Source of the DNA: Chlorocebus sabaeus
Taxonomy: Eukaryota > Chordata > Mammalia > Primates > Cercopithecidae
Length of the DNA: 64,000 nt
Reading direction: 5' to 3'
Assembly: GCF_047675955.1 (NCBI RefSeq)
Contig: NC_132910.1
Coordinates: 108,545,143-108,609,142, forward strand
Part shown: positions 37,546 through 48,399 of the stretch, in pieces
Position numbering within the stretch: the stretch's first letter is position 1
Layout: every line of letters starts with the position of its first letter
The notes under the pieces: model-generated
Told to the model about the DNA's origin: nothing
The model's input: only the letters and a program-made list of their open reading frames with translations
Databases searched by the model: none
Made by a program: the position numbers and the translations under genes

Positions 37546-37646
37546 ATAGCACTTATGTAATGATACCTTGTTGCTTATTATGGCAAATATAAATTGGCAG
37601 AAAACACTACTGTGACTAATGGCTACCACCCACTTCTACTTATGTC

Positions 37647-37926
37647 TGTGAGGGTTAATTTGATGTGTCATTTTTACCAAGACAGTAGGTGTCTAGATAT
37701 TTGGTCAAACAATCTTCTGATTATTTCTGTGAGAATGTTTTCAGAAAAAATTAACATTTAAATTGGTAGACTTAGGAAAGCAGATAATGTGGGTGGGGCC
37801 ATACAATTAGTAGAAGGCCTGAATAGACCAAAAAGTGGGCCTTCCTTGAGTAAGAGAGTAAGAGTGCCCTCAAACTGGCACATGGACTTCTTGCCTGCCT
37901 TTGGACTCAAACTGAAATGTCAGCTC
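37647..37926 (+). mobile_element. MLT2A-type LTR, 3' part missing
   Basis: 'tgtgagggttaatttgatgt', 'gatatttggtcaaacaatct', 'aggcctgaatagaccaaaaa' and 'cctttggactcaaactgaaa' give a clear MLT2 (HERV-L-type) LTR. It stops exactly where the THE1 LTR begins, so it was the target of that insertion. Confidence 0.85.
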
Positions 37927-38285
37927 TAATATGGTTTGACTGTGTTCCCACCCAAATCTTATCTTGAATTGTAGCTCTTATAATTTCCACTTTCATGGGA
38001 GTGACCTGGTGGGAGGTAATTAAATCATGGGAGCAGGTCTTTCTTGTGGTATTCCTGTGACAGTGAATAAGTTTCATGAAATTTGATGGTTTTATAAAGG
38101 GGAGTTCCCCTGCACACATTCTCTTGCCTGCCATAATGTAAGATGTGACTTTGCTCCTCCTTTGCCTTCCACCATGATTGTGAGGCCTCCCCAGCCATGC
38201 CAAACTGTGTGTCAATTAAACCTCTTTCCTTTGTAAATTACCCAGTCTTGGGTAGTATCTTTGCAGCAATGTGAATATGAACACA
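37927..38285 (+). mobile_element. THE1-type 5' LTR
   Basis: Begins 'taatatggtttgactgtgtt' (the usual initial TG is TA here) and ends '...gaatatgaacaca'. Contains 'cccagtcttgggtagtatct' and an AATTAAACC polyadenylation-region block. Length about 359 bp fits THE1. Confidence 0.9.
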
Positions 38286-39861
38286 GTAAATTGGTACTGA
38301 GTAGTGGGGTGTTGCTGTAAAAATACCCAAAAATGTGGAAGTTATTTTGGAACTGGCTAACAGGCAGTGGTTGAAACAGTTTGGAGGGCTCTGAAGACAG
38401 GAAGATGTGGGAAAGTTTGAAACTTCCTAGAGACTTGTTGAATGGCTTTGACCAAATGCTACTCATCTCAAATGGAGATAAGAAACTTGTTGGGAACTGG
38501 AATAAAGGTGACTCTTGTTATGTTTTAGCAAAGAGACTGGCAGAATTTTGCCCCTGCCCTAGAGATCTGTGGAACTTTGAACTTAAGAGAGATAATTTAA
38601 GGTATACAGTGGAATAAATTTATAAGCAGCAAAGCATTCAAGAGGTGATTTGGGTGTTGTTAAAAGCATTCAGTTTTATGTACTCACAAAGATATGGTTT
38701 GGAATTGGAACTTATGTTTAAAAGAGAAGCAAAGCATAAAAGTTTGGAAAATTTGCAGGCTGACAATGTGATAGAAAATAAGAAACCTGTTTTCCAAAGA
38801 GAAATTCAAGCCAGCTGCAGATATTTGCATAAGTAACGAGGACCCAAATGTTAATCACCAAGCCAATGGGGAAAATGTCTCCAAGGCATACAAGAGGCCT
38901 TCATGACAGCCCCTTCCATCACAGACCCAGAGGCAGAGAAGAAAGAAATTGTTGTGTGGACTGGGCCCAGGGCCTTGCTTCTTTTTGCAGTCTCAGGACT
39001 CAGTGCCCAATGTCCCAACCATGGCTAAAAGGGGCCAATATATAGCTCAGGCCACTGCTTCAGAGGATGCAAGCTCCAAGGCAGCTTACATTTGGTGCTG
39101 GGCCTGTGGGTGCACAAAAGTCAAGAACTGTGGCCTGGAAATTTCTACCTGGATTTCAGAGGATGTATGGAAATGCCTGGACGTCTAGGCAGAAGTGTGC
39201 TGAAGCAGTGGAGCCCTCATGGAGAACCTCTGCTAGGGCAGTGCAGAAGGGAAATGTGGGTTCAGAGCCCCCACACAGAGTCCTCACTGGGGCACTGCAT
39301 AGTGGAGCTGTGAGAAGAGGACCATTGTCCTCCAGACCCCACAATGATTGATCCACTGACAACTTCCACCATGTGCCTGGAAAAGCCACAGACACACAAT
39401 CCAGCTCATGAAAGCCCAGCCAGGAGGTGGGCTGTACTCTGCAAAGTCAGAGGAGTGGAGCTGCCCAAGACCATGGGAACCTACCTCTTGCATCAATGTG
39501 ACCTGGATGTGAGACATGGAGTCAAAGGAAATGATTTTGGAACTTTAAGGCCTAATGACTGCCCTATTGGATTTTGGACTTGCATGGGGCCTGTAGTCAG
39601 TTTTTTTTGGACAATTTTTCCCATTTGGAACTGCTATATTTACCCAATGCCTGTATTCCCATTGTATCTAGGAAGTAACTAACATGCTTTTGATTTTACA
39701 GGCTCATAGGCAGAAAGGACTTGCCTTGTCTCAAATGAGACTTTGGATTTGGACCTTTGAGTTAATGCTAGAATGAGTTAAGGCTCTGAGGGGCAATTGC
39801 ATGGGCATGATTGTGTTTTGAATTGTGAGGACATGAGATTTAGGAGGGATCAGGGGTGAAA
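38286..39861 (+). mobile_element. THE1 internal region (non-coding)
   Basis: Starts at the primer-binding-site area 'gtaaattggtactgagtagt' and runs about 1.58 kb, the usual length of THE1 internal sequence. It has multiple short frames, including one of 112 codons (39344-39682), but THE1 internals are known to be mostly non-coding MaLR sequence, so none is called as a gene. Confidence 0.88.
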
Positions 39862-39985
39862 TTATATGGTTTGGCTGTGTCTCCACACAAATCTCATCTT
39901 GAATTATAGCTCCCATAAGTCCCACATGTCATGGGGAGGAATTGGTGGAAGGTAGTAGAATCATTGGGGTGAGTCTTTCTCATAC
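39862..39985 (+). mobile_element. THE1-type 3' LTR, truncated
   Basis: 'ttatatggtttggctgtgtc' and 'gaattatagctcccataagt' repeat the start of the 5' LTR. The copy is lost after about 125 bp, where transposase-like sequence begins. The remaining LTR and the rest of the MLT2 target were not found downstream. Confidence 0.85.
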
Positions 39986-39989
39986 ACCT

Positions 39990-40960
39990 ATGGGTAACCA
40001 TGATAAGAAAAAGAGGAAGCATTTATGTTTATCTATATCACAGAAAGTCAAACTACTTGAGAAACTGGACAGTAGTGTAAATGTGAAATGTCTTACAGAA
40101 GAGTATGACGTTGGAATGACCACCACATACGACCTTAAGAAACAGAAGGATACACTGTTGAAGTTCTATACTGAAAGTGATTAATGGAAGTTAATAAAAA
40201 ATAGAAAAACACTGCATAAAGATAAAGATAAAGATATAGATTGTGTTTCAAATGTGTGAATCTGTCAGCATAACAGTAAAGACATGCCATTTAATGGTAG
40301 GATAATCATGAAATAAGCAAATATTTATGACAATGAACAGAAAATTGAAGGGAATCATGTATATTCAATAGGCTGGTTGTAGAGATTTAAGGAAACGACC
40401 AGCTCTAAATTTTTAAAGATTTGTGGTGATAAACCATCTGCTCATCATGAAGCTGCACAGAAATTCATTAATGACTTTGCCAAGGTTATTGCTGATAAAA
40501 AGTCTGATATCAGGACAAGTCCATGATGCTAATTAAACATCATTGTTTGGCATTATTGCCCAGAGAAACACTGACTACAGATGATGAGAAAGCCCCTATA
40601 GGAATTAAGAATGACAAGGACAGAATACCTGTACTGGGATGTACCAGTATGGCAGGCATGCATAAGTGCAAACTTGCTGTGATAGGCAAAAGCTTGGGTC
40701 TTTTGTTTTTAAAATGTAAATTACTAACCAGTCTGTTCATATGCTAACAAATAGGCATGGATCACCAGGGACATCTTTTCTGATTGGTTTCATTAACATT
40801 TTGTACAAGCAGTTTATGTTCACTTCAGGGAAGCTGGACTGGATGATGACTACAAAATTTTTATTCCTTGACAACTGTTCTGCTCATCCACAGCTAAAAT
40901 TCTCATAACAAAAAGTGTCTATGGAAGGTAGTGTAGCAAGATAGCCAAATTGAAGCCGTC
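39990..40960 (+). pseudogene. Tigger/JRK-like (pogo superfamily) transposase pseudogene
   Basis: Translation in shifting frames gives an N-terminal CENP-B/pogo-type helix-turn-helix ('KKRKHLCLSISQKVKLLEKL', 'YDVGMTTTYDLKKQKDTLLK'; frame 39942-40184), a second DNA-binding helix region with 'ICGDKPSAHHEAAQKFINDF' near 40420-40480, and DDE-type catalytic text including 'LLPRETLTTDDEKAP' (about 40550) and 'LDNCSAHP' near 40870-40890. Several frameshifts and stops (for example after 40184 and at 40524) disable it. The C-terminal part is missing. It directly abuts a truncated THE1 LTR. It could be a decayed Tigger-family transposon or a pseudogene of a domesticated TIGD/JRK relative; no terminal inverted repeats were found. 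Confidence 0.75.
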
Positions 40961-41397
40961 GGTGACGGTGATCAACTTCCTGACAGTAACACCAAATTGA
41001 ACAATTATCCATACAAGGAAGCAATTTCACAAGAATCAAAAATAAGGTGAATAATCATGGCACCTGCTTTTAACATCATATTTAAGAAAGAAACACTGAA
41101 AATTGTAGCAAAGACAGTTTTGAATTGCCAACACCACCCTTCTCCCATTTCTAGCAGAGGTAATGTTGCATGTAGAGAGAATCTGTATGCTTAGGAAAGA
41201 GAGATCACAGTGATTGTGGAACTTCACATTGGAACTCAGTGCTGTCCTGTCACAGCAGAAAGCAACAAAGGAAAGAATTCAGCTCGTGCCCACAGAGGAA
41301 GCATTTAGACCATAGAGGAGTCACTCATCCAGTCAAAGAGGAATTGCCCACCATAGCAGTTGAAACCTAAGCTCCACCAAGCCCTACTACTGGAGGC

Positions 41398-42640
41398 TAA
41401 AGTGCTCTAGAGTTCTAAGTAAACTTGAAAGACAGTCTATTCCGCAAGGCCTGTAATCCTGGGCAAGTCTTGGTGCTGTGCTGGGCTCAGAGCCAGTGGA
41501 TTTGGAACGCACGTGACCTAATGAGTTACCAGCCATGGTGGCCAAGGGAGCGCTTGCACCACCCCTTCCCCAACCCCCTACAATGCAGCTTGCATCTCCA
41601 GGAAAGACCCTTTCCTTCCCTTTGAAGCAAGGAGAGGGAAGAGAAAAAGAGAACTCTTTCTTACCAACTGCATATCAGTTCAGCCACAGTAGAATAGGGC
41701 ACCAGGCAAAATCCTGAGGCCCCTATTCCAGGCCCTATTCCCCTGCCAAGACACCCTCTTGGCTAGAGGGAACCTGCTTCCTTGAAGGTAAGGATCCAGT
41801 CCTGGAAGGATTTATTACCTGCTGACTAAAGAGCCCTGGGGCCTTGAATAAACATCATTGGCACCTAGACACTTCTCACCATGAGCCTTGGGTGAGATCT
41901 AGAGCTGTGCTAGCTTCAGTTATGACCCAGCACATTCCCAGGTGTGGTGGCCATGGGAAGAGACTCCTGCTTAAGGAAAAAAGAGGGAAGAGTAAAGAGG
42001 ACTTTGTCTTGCATCTTGGACACCAGTTCAACCACAGTTGTATAGAGCACCAAGTGGGCTCCTGGGATCCGGATTTCAGGTCTTATACCCTGAATGGCCC
42101 TTCTAGACCCGTTCTGGGCCAAAAGGGAGCCCATTGCCTTGAAGAGAGAGACCCAGGAATGATAGCATTCATCAGAAGTTGACTGACTGAAGAGCCTTTG
42201 GGCTTTGAGTGAACATTGGTGGTAGTGGTAGCTAGGCAGTAATTACTACAGGTCATGAGAAGAGACTCATTTTGTATAAGGAAAATAGGGGGAAGAATGG
42301 GAATAACTTTATCTTGTAGTGTGAGTGCCAGCTCAGCTGTGGCAGAATAGAGCAACAATTAGATTCCTAAGGTTCCTGACTACAGGCCCTACTCCCAGAC
42401 AGCATTCTGGGACCTGCCGTGGGCCAGAGGGGAGCTTACCACCCTGAACGATAGGACACAAGCCTGGCTGAATTCTCCACCTGCTGATTAAAGAGCCCCT
42501 ATGCATTGAGTAAACATTGACAATAAACAGGTGGTGGTCACCACGGGCCTTGGGTAAGACCCAGTGCTGTGATGGCTTCGGGTCTGATGCAGCACAGTCA
42601 CAGTGATGGTGGCCACAAGGGTGTTTGGCTCACCCCTCAC
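41398..42640 (+). repeat. Tandem monomer-like units in L1 5'UTR
   Basis: Three related blocks start near 41605, 41965 and 42263 (each 'agac...' with GA-rich text, a 'ccagttca/ccagctca' segment, and an end 'ctgactaaagagccct' or variant). Linking blocks with 'gtgctgtgctgg', 'ccagcac' and 'tggtggcca' start near 41398, 41829 and 42493, with a shortened one near 42190. Units are about 300-430 bp apart. They probably are promoter-bearing 5'UTR repeats. Confidence 0.75.
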
Positions 42641-42699
42641 CAGATGAGTACAAACAAGCACAAACTGTGAAGACTACAACACTTAATTCTTCAGTGGCC

Positions 42700-43660
42700 A
42701 GACATTGATGCACATCCTCAAGTGTCAGCACCATAGAGGAAAATATGATCTCACCAAATGAATGAAAAACAAAACAGTGACCAATCCAAGCATGACAGAG
42801 ATATGTCACCTTTCAGACAGAAAATCTGAAATAGGTGTTTTGAGGAAGCTCAAGGAAATTCAGTGTAATCCAGAAAAGGAGTCCAGAATATTATCAGTTA
42901 AATTTAACAAAGAGATTGAAATAATGTTTAAAAACCAAACAGAAATTCTGAGGCTAAAAATTTAATTGGCGTACTAAAAATGCATTAGATGCTCTCAACA
43001 GCAGAACTGATCAAGCAGAAGAAAGAGTGAGTGAGCTTGAAGACTGGCTATTTAAAAATACACAGAGGAGACAAAAGTAGAAAGAATATTTATAAAAATG
43101 AAGCACGCCTACAGGAGGTATAAAATAGCCTCAAAAGGTCAAATTTAAGAGTTATTTGCCCTAAAGAGGAAGTAGGAAGAGCGATCAGGGTGGAAAGTTT
43201 ATTCAAAGGGAACTTTCCAACCTAAAGAGATATGTCAATAGTTAAGCATAGGAGTAAAATGAAACTACAAGTAGATTTAACCCAAAGACTACCTGAAGGC
43301 ATTTAACAATCAAACTCCCAAAGTTTATGGATAAAGAAAGGCTCCTAAAACAAACAACAAGGAAACAAATAGCAAATAACATAGAAAGGAGCTCCAATAT
43401 TTCTGGCAGCAGACTTCTCAGTGGGAAACTAGCAAGCCAGGAGAGAGTGGTGTGACATATTTAAAGTGCTAAAGGAAAAATATTTTGATTCTAGGATAGT
43501 TTATTCAGTAAAAATATTCTTCAAATGTGAAAGAGAATTAAATATTTCCCAGACAAACAAAAAATTGAGAGGTTTTATAAAGACCAGACCTTTTCTATAA
43601 AAAATGCTAAAGGGAATTCTTCAATCTGTAAAAAAAAAAAAAAAAAAAAAAAAAGGATGT
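42700..43660 (+). pseudogene. L1 ORF1p pseudogene
   Basis: 'gaggaagctcaaggaaattc', 'gatcaagcagaagaaagagt' and 'caggagagagtggtgtgaca' trace ORF1 of an old L1: coiled-coil part first, then the RNA-binding/C-terminal part. Only a 67-codon open stretch (42762-42965) survives and a poly(A) run of 25 bases (43630-43654) has expanded near the 3' end. Confidence 0.75.
43630..43654. repeat. (A)n tract within old L1
   Basis: Twenty-five A residues interrupt L1 sequence that is usually GAAAGAAAAGG at this place. Likely slippage expansion rather than a retroposon tail, as L1 text resumes directly. Confidence 0.9.
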
Positions 43661-44164
43661 TAGCAGGCAATAAGAAATCATCTGAAAGTACAAAACTCAC
43701 TGGCAATAGTAAGTACACAAACACAGAATATTGTAACACTGCATTTGTGGTGGATAAACTAATCATATCTTGAGTAGAAAGACTAAAACCTGAGTCTACC
43801 AAAAATAATAACTACAACAACTTTTCAAGACACGACTATATAATAAGATATAAATAGACATGACCAAATTCAAAAAGCATGGAGGATGATGTAAGTGTAT
43901 AGTTTTTATTACTGCTCTCTTTGCTTGTTTGTTAGTTTTTTGTTTGCTTTTGCAATCAATGTTGAGTGGTCATCAGTTCAAAATAATGAGTTATAAGATG
44001 TTAATTGCAAGTCTCATGGTAACCACAAATGAAAAATCCTACTACAGTTACACAAAATAAAAAGCAAAAAATTAAAACATACCACTAGAGAAAACCACCT
44101 TCACACCTCCATAGAAAGGAAGACAGGAAGAAGGAAAGAAGAGAAAATGACAAAACAACCAGAA

Positions 44165-44985
44165 AACAAATAACAAAATGACAGTAGTAGGTCTTTACTT
44201 ATCAATAATAACTCTGTAGGTAATTGGACTAAACTCTCCAATTAAAAGACATAGAGTGGTTCAATGGATTAAAAAACAAGAGCCATCTATCTGTTATTTA
44301 GAAGAAGCACACTTCATCTGTCAAGACACGCATAGACTGAAAATAAAGGAATGAAAAAGGATATTCCACGCAAATCAAAACAAAAAAGAGGAGGAATCAG
44401 TGTATTTGTATCTACAAAATAGATTTTAAGACAAAATCCATAAAAAGAGAGACATATAAGGTCATTAAATAATGATAAAGGACTCAATTCAGCAAGAGGA
44501 TATAAAAATTTTAAATATAATTGCACCTAACAATGGAGAGCCCAGATATATAAAGCAAATATTATTAGAGGTAACGATAGAGATAGATCCGAATGCAATA
44601 ATAGCTGGAGAGTTCAGCACCCCATTTGCAGCATTGGACAGATCATCCAGACATAAAATCAAAAAAGAAACATTGAATTTAATCTGCACTAGAGACCAAA
44701 TGGATCTAATAGATATTTATAGAACATTTAATCCAAGGGCTGCAAATATATACTCTTTTCCTTAGCACATGGATCGGTCTCAAAAATAGACCATATATTA
44801 GGCCATAAAGCTAATCTTAAACAATTCAATAACTAAAATTATATCAAGTATCTTTTCTGACCACAATCAAATAAAACTAGAAATCAATAACAAGAGTATC
44901 TTTGGAACCTATACAAACACATGGAAACTATACAAATGCATGGAAATTAAACAATATACTCCTGAATGACCAGGGGGTTAATGAA
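44165..44985 (+). pseudogene. L1 ORF2p endonuclease domain pseudogene
   Basis: Open stretch 44472-44765 encodes the middle and later part of an AP-type L1 endonuclease ('MDLIDIYRTFNP'). At the position normally holding the catalytic 'GDFNTP' motif the translation is 'GEFSTP' (near 44605-44622), so both the metal-binding Asp and the Asn are replaced. The domain is cut short by an internal deletion near 44985. Confidence 0.75.
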
Positions 44986-45737
44986 GTAAAGCATTTGATA
45001 AAATTCAACATTTCTTCATAAAAAAAATCCCTCAACAAACTAGGTATAGAAAAAACATACCACTACATAATAAAAGCCATATATAATAGATCCACAGGTA
45101 GTGTGATACTGAATGGGGAAAAACTGAAAGCCTTTCCTCTAAAATCTGGAACATGACAAGGATGCCTACTTTCACCACTACTATTCAACATTGTACTGGA
45201 AATGTTAGCTAGGGCAATCAGAAAAGAAAAAGAAATAACATCCAAATTTGAAAGGAAAAAGTGAAACTATCCTTGTTTGCAGAGGATATAATCTTATATT
45301 TGGTACAACTTAAAGTCTCCACCAAAAAGCTGTTGTAACCAATAAATTCAGTAAAGTTGCAGAATACAAAATCGACATTCTCCAAATCTATAACATTTAT
45401 ATATGCCAATAGTGAACAATCAGATAAAGAAATCAAGAAAGTAACCCCAAATTAGCTACAAATAAAATAAGATACCCAGGAATAAACTTAACCAAAAACG
45501 GGAAAGTTCTCTGAAATAAAAACTATAAAATACTGATGTAAGATATTGAAGAGGACACTAAAAAAATGAAAAGATATTCTATCTTCATGGGTTGGAAGAA
45601 TCAATATGGTTAAAATTTCCATACTACCCAAAGAAATCGACAGATTTGCTGCAATCCCTATCAAAACACCAATGACATTCCTCACAGAAATAGAAAAAGC
45701 AATCCTAAAATGTATATGGATCAACAAAAGAGCCAGA
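44986..45737 (+). pseudogene. L1 ORF2p reverse-transcriptase pseudogene
   Basis: 'aaagcatttgataaaattca' begins abruptly after endonuclease text, skipping the segment between the domains. RT blocks 'ctatccttgtttgcagagga' (FADD replaced by FAED-like text after a frameshift) and 'tgggttggaagaatcaatat' follow. Multiple stops and shifts. Confidence 0.75.
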
Positions 45738-45742
45738 ATAGT

Positions 45743-46135
45743 TGATATGGTTTTGATTTTGGTCCTCACCCAAATCTCAAGTCAAATTGTAATCCCCAGT
45801 GTTGGAGGAGGGTCCCAGTGGGAGACGATTGAATAAGAAGGCCCACTTCCCCCTTGCTATTTTCATGATAGTGAGTGAGTTCTCAGGAGATCTGGTTGTT
45901 TAAAAGGGTGTAGCACCTCCCGCTTCATGCTGTCTGCATTCTGATCCAGTATGTGAGATGTGCCTGCTTCCCCTTTGCCTTCTACTATGATTATATGTTT
46001 CCTGAGGCTTTTCCAGTCACACTTTTTGTACAGCCTGTGGAACTGTGAGTCAATTTTCTCTATAAATTATCTAGTCTTTATAAATTATCCAGTTTCAGGT
46101 AGTTCTTTATAGCAATGTGAAAACAGACTAATACA
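45743..46135 (+). mobile_element. MST-type solo LTR inserted in L1 ORF2
   Basis: Starts TGATATGGTTTTGATTTTGG and ends AAACAGACTAATACA. Target duplication ATAGT (45738-45742) / ATAGC (46136-46140), one mismatch. L1 sequence reads through on both sides ('agagccagaatag' then 'atagccaaatccatcctgag'). Confidence 0.95.
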
Positions 46136-46189
46136 ATAGCCAAATCCATCCTGAGCAAAAAGAATAAAACTGATGAAAGTACATTATAT

Positions 46190-46478
46190 ATGGATATACC
46201 TATATATAATATAGATACATAGTTATAGATATATATATGGGAGTTTATTAAGTAGTATTAACTCACACAATCACAAGGTTCCACAACAGGCCATCTGCAA
46301 GCTGAGGAACAAGAAAGCTCCTCAGATGGTGCCCACCTAGATTAAGGGTGGGTCTGGCTTTCCCAGCCCCCTGACTCAAATGTTAATCGCCTTTGGCAAC
46401 ACCCTCACAGACACACCCAGGATCAATACTTTGCATCCTTTAATCCAATCAAGTTGTCACTCAGTATTAACCATCACA
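46190..46478 (-). mobile_element. ERV-L-type 3' LTR, shortened
   Basis: On the reverse strand the LTR begins TGTGATGGTTAATACTGAGT, directly after a polypurine tract 'aaggggtggat'. It ends in an AT-rich patch without the usual U5 terminus, and the central part is deleted. This is the LTR of the pol relic that follows at higher coordinates. Subfamily not resolved. Confidence 0.8.
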
Positions 46479-46789
46479 AATCCACCCCTTATCAATTTGA
46501 ACCCATATCATCTCCTGAGATCACACATAATCTTCAAATAAAGACAATAATTTGGTCATAATGATGCCTAACATAATACAACTATCCTTCGCACAACTAG
46601 AAATGCACCAATTCCCAACCAAAATGCTATTATATAAAGTTAGCAACACTTAAATGCTGATATGAAGTCAATAAATCTTACGTCACATGATAAAGGAAAA
46701 GGGAAATAAAATGAAGACATTTTATTAGCACAAGTGTATAAATGGACAAACATGTTTTTAACAACAGAAGAAGGAAACACTCATGACAA

Positions 46790-47449
46790 TTATAGTTCTT
46801 GTTTCTGTAACTGGTCATGTGGTAGTAGCTGGTATTGATGACTACCTTCTTCTACTACCCATTCTCTATTCCCTTTGCCTTCAGCAAGCACCTCAGCAGG
46901 TCATTTTTTTTTTTTTTTCCTGGTGGAAACCTTTCTTCCTGAAGGGTCTGGGTCATTTGTAGTCCTGCCTGGGTTGGGCTGTTTTAGCGTCCCATTAACC
47001 TTAATCACTGGGCATGTTAATACTAAGAGATGGCCTAATGGATCTCCTATATTCAATGCATACTATTCCTTACCTCTGTGGTGGAGTAGTAAACTGATTT
47101 CACCTTGATAGTCTGGGTCAGTCACCCCAGTCAACACTGTAACTCCCCTCTTAGCATGTTGACTTAAAAGTAGGAGCAGTCAAAAGTGTCCAGGTGGCAA
47201 TCTTAACTTGCAGTTTAATGGAATCATTGTTGTGTCTCCCGGCAGCAGCGTTCCTCCCTCTGGAACTACGACCTCTAGGCCAGGAGAACATAATGTCATA
47301 GAAACAGGAAACAAAAATTTTGCTAAGAGATCACTAGGGGTGATGGTAAATGGTGTCACTTCTACTTCCACCCCTTGATTCCTGGACCCATGAATCCTAG
47401 GTATAGGAAAAACAGTACTACATAGTGGACACTGATTCAGAGCATACAC
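46790..47449 (-). pseudogene. ERV-L pol: dUTPase-domain pseudogene
   Basis: Reverse-strand text with 'VVVPEGGTLLPGDTTMIPLN' and 'KLRLPPGHF' (47180-47449), then shifted-frame remains to about 46800, corresponds to the dUTPase that ERV-L elements encode downstream of integrase. Stops and frameshifts, plus a T-rich tract near 46903-46918, destroy it. No env follows, as expected for ERV-L. Confidence 0.8.
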
Positions 47450-48345
47450 AGCCTTCTGGAGAACTCTGCCTCAGCCCTGCAAGGGATTGTCACCTGGTTG
47501 GCATTGTAATTCTGACTTCAAAAGGCCATTCCACCATTCTATCAATCCAGCTGCTTCAGGATGATAGGAAACATGGTAAGACCAGTGAATTCCATGAACA
47601 TGAGTCCACTGCCATACTTCTTTTGCCATGAAGTGAGTGCCTTGGTCAGAGCCAATGCTGTGTGGAATAACATGACAGTGGATAAAGCATTTCTTGAGTC
47701 CATGATGGTAGTCTTGGCAGAAGCATTGTGTGCAGGAGAGGCAAATGCATATCCAGAGTAAGTGTCTATTCCAGTGAAGATAAACCTCTGCCCTTTCCAT
47801 GATAAAATAGGTTCCATATAATCAACCTGCCACCAGGTAGCTGGCTCAATACCCCAAGGAATACTGCCATATGAAGGGCTCAGTGGTGGTCTCTGCTGTT
47901 GGCAAACTGGTTTCCCAGCAGTGGCCGTAGCCAGGTCAGCCTTGGTGAGTGGAAGTCCATGTTGCTGAGCCCATGCATAACCTCCATCCCTGACACCATA
48001 GCTCCTTGTTTATGGGCCCATTTGGGTGATGACAGAGTGGCTGGGGAAAGAGGCTGACTGGTGTCCACAGAATGGGTCATCCTATCCACTTGATTATTAA
48101 AACCGTCTGCTGAGGCCACCTATGGGTGAGCACTCACGTGGGATACAAACATCTTCACAGCTTTTGACCACTCAGAAAAGTCCATCCACATACCTCTTCC
48201 CCAGATTTCTTTGTCACCAATTTTCCAATCATGCTTCGTCCATGTCCCTGACCATCCAGCCAAACCATTACTATGGCCCATGAATCAGTATCAGTACTAT
48301 AATAGCACATCTGGCCATTTCTCCTTCCATGCAAGGTGCACAACC
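47450..48345 (-). pseudogene. ERV-L pol: integrase-domain pseudogene
   Basis: In different frames the reverse strand keeps the pieces around the three acidic residues: 'FTGIDTYSGYAFASPA', 'HSIGSDQGTHFMA' and 'GLIEWWNG'. Frames switch between 47471-47800 and 47542-47817, and the N-terminal zinc-binding part (48155-48343) is in another frame. The domain order after RNase H is normal. Confidence 0.85.
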
Positions 48346-48399
48346 AGGTGCATTACTGGAAGTTCTGCCCACTGGGAAGATTTCTCTTCACCAATGTCC

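Larger units (their letters stand above)
41230..46178 (+). mobile_element. Old primate/mammalian L1 (L1MA/L1PB-type), near 5'-complete, 3'-truncated
   Basis: Reads in order: 5'UTR with tandem units (to about 42690), ORF1 remains, inter-ORF sequence, ORF2 endonuclease, an internal deletion near 44985, RT remains, then truncation at about 46178. A solo MaLR LTR sits at 45743-46135. Such 5' completeness is unusual for old L1 copies. The expected 3' remainder does not appear after the adjoining ERV. Confidence 0.85.

Noticed and set aside
39344..39682. 112-codon frame inside THE1 internal sequence
   Set aside because: THE1 internals are largely non-coding; overlapping frames on both strands here show no retroviral motif.
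39942..40184. Functional domesticated transposase gene
   Set aside because: The HTH frame ends in a stop after 80 codons, later parts need several frame changes, and its start lies in THE1 LTR sequence.
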